Notes under the pieces: generated by a model
Told to the model about the DNA's origin: nothing
Database searches by the model: none
Seen by the model: the letters and a program-made list of their open reading frames with translations, nothing else
Made by a program: the position numbers and the translations under genes
Part shown: one piece after another, positions 63,001-64,000 of the stretch
Layout: every line of letters starts with the position of its first letter
Position numbering within the stretch: position 1 is the first letter of the stretch
Origin: Theocolax elegans
Taxonomy: Eukaryota > Arthropoda > Insecta > Hymenoptera > Cerocephalidae
Reading direction: 5' to 3'
Length of the DNA stretch: 64,000 nt
Assembly: GCA_026168455.1 (NCBI GenBank)
Contig: CM047427.1
Coordinates: 85,032,670 to 85,096,669 of the forward strand

Positions 63001-63871
63001 TAAAACCTTTAGTCCGTCCTCTCGTCGGTGCTTAGTGCCAGTTTTACAAACCAGATTAGTACGAGCGAGAGGGACAGGACAGCGTTTAGGGCCATCGGTC
63101 CTTCCGCCTCCCCGGGAATACACTCATTGCTAAAAGAGTGAAACCAAAGTAAACATTTTTGCTAAATGGAAATCAAAGTGCCCTTAGACCGAACCGGTTA
63201 ATGTTGTCACATACCAACTATTTTTTCATCACACTCTTCGAGTATATATAGTCCGTGTCGCATGATATTTGAATCCGCGGCAATATCAGTAGCGCCACTT
63301 AGAATCTCATTTCTTTTGTAGTAATCGTAAATCTTTCCGAGTGAAAATACTCCGATTAGAAATACTTGAGATTCTATGCCCGTAATAGCGTTGATATTGT
63401 TAATCTACAGAATTGTATTTGAATTTAAAAATACATAGTGAATTATATTTTATACGTTATAACAACGGTAAGTAAAGATGAATACATTTGTAAATCAAGA
63501 AATTACAGACACATTCTTTACAACGCCTGAACTAACAATCATGACCATTTGAATTGAATGTTATTTATTATTGCAAACCCGTTAGACGTAAAAATAGGAG
63601 AAAAATAAAAAGATTTAAATTTATAGTCCACGTTGTCCCATCGATCAGCATTCGAAAGACAATTCAGACAACGAGTGTATGTATGTATAAGAAAAGCACG
63701 CTATAGGGGTCAAAGCAGCCGCTGCAGAAGAGTCTCGCCGGGGCGCGAAAACAATAACGCGGCACGACTTCATTTTCCTCTCGACTCCCGAGATGCGTAT
63801 CAGTAACTGCGACAAAATAGTCGCGTATGAATGGAATCAACGATCGTAGATAAGTATTTTTTTCTCGTGAA

Positions 63872-63889
63872 AGAGAGAGAGAGAGAGGG
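63872..63889. repeat. (GA)n tract
   Basis: Pure AG run of about 18 bp in the CpG-rich islet at the right edge of the window. Confidence 0.8.
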
Positions 63890-64000
63890 ACACGTTCACT
63901 GTGTAGCCCTTTCTCTATAGCGTGTCCCGCCTCTTAATGGCTTCTCAACCGCCAAACTGGCAAACGACTCAATCTTTCCGGAACTCGCTCAGGCCCCGCG

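Larger units (their letters stand above)
57189..64000. other. AT-rich DNA with CpG islets to the window end
   Basis: Islets at about 57700-57930, 59080-59500, 59880-60540, 60960-61160, 61980-62320, 62920-63130 and 63640-64000. A 45-nt minus-strand segment (58855-58811) is bounded by TTTGTGTTTCAG and GTAAGT, but its open frame does not connect to the candidate exon at 57188. Open frames here, up to 128 codons, have no recognisable domains and occur in several frames at once. Confidence 0.4.

Overview
This 64 kb window is eukaryotic nuclear DNA. It is AT-rich and intron-rich, with canonical GT/AG splice sites, introns from about 80 bp to many kb, and small GC/CpG-rich islets scattered through AT-rich sequence. 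The one firmly identified gene encodes a cytosolic-type NAD kinase. From its sequence and the islet pattern I infer an insect, most likely a hymenopteran (ant, bee or wasp). That placement is inference; no species marker is visible.

Left part (about 0.4-21 kb, + strand): NAD kinase (NADK). I traced it exon by exon with consistent phases. There are two alternative coding first exons (530-591; 11041-11150), seven constitutive exons/positions, and a pair of equal-length (83 nt) tandem exons (19796-19878; 19926-20008) that must be mutually exclusive. The predicted protein is 400 or 416 aa, ending at 21004.

Middle (about 21-32.8 kb): a convergent intergenic interval. It holds a decayed, stop-riddled minus-strand coding remnant (about 21.4-22.5 kb), a nested pair of terminal-inverted-repeat elements (23448-23926 with 23645-23785 inside), microsatellites, a possible 3' end of an unidentified + strand gene (30101-30436), and a tRNA-like fragment (about 30.8-30.9 kb).

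Right part (about 32.8-64 kb): a minus-strand gene for a PH-like-domain protein with a basic, coiled-coil, low-complexity tail. Two coding exons are solid (39802-40004 and 32854-34440). Its 5' end is ambiguous: three upstream segments could each supply a short N-terminus in the correct phase. From about 40 kb to the window end the DNA looks like a long first intron or upstream region with many CpG-rich islets, probably promoters or enhancers, and no recognisable gene of its own.

NADK and the PH-like gene point tail to tail. I see no functional link between them. Most open frames of 60-140 codons in the islets are compositional: several frames on both strands are open at once, so I did not call them genes.
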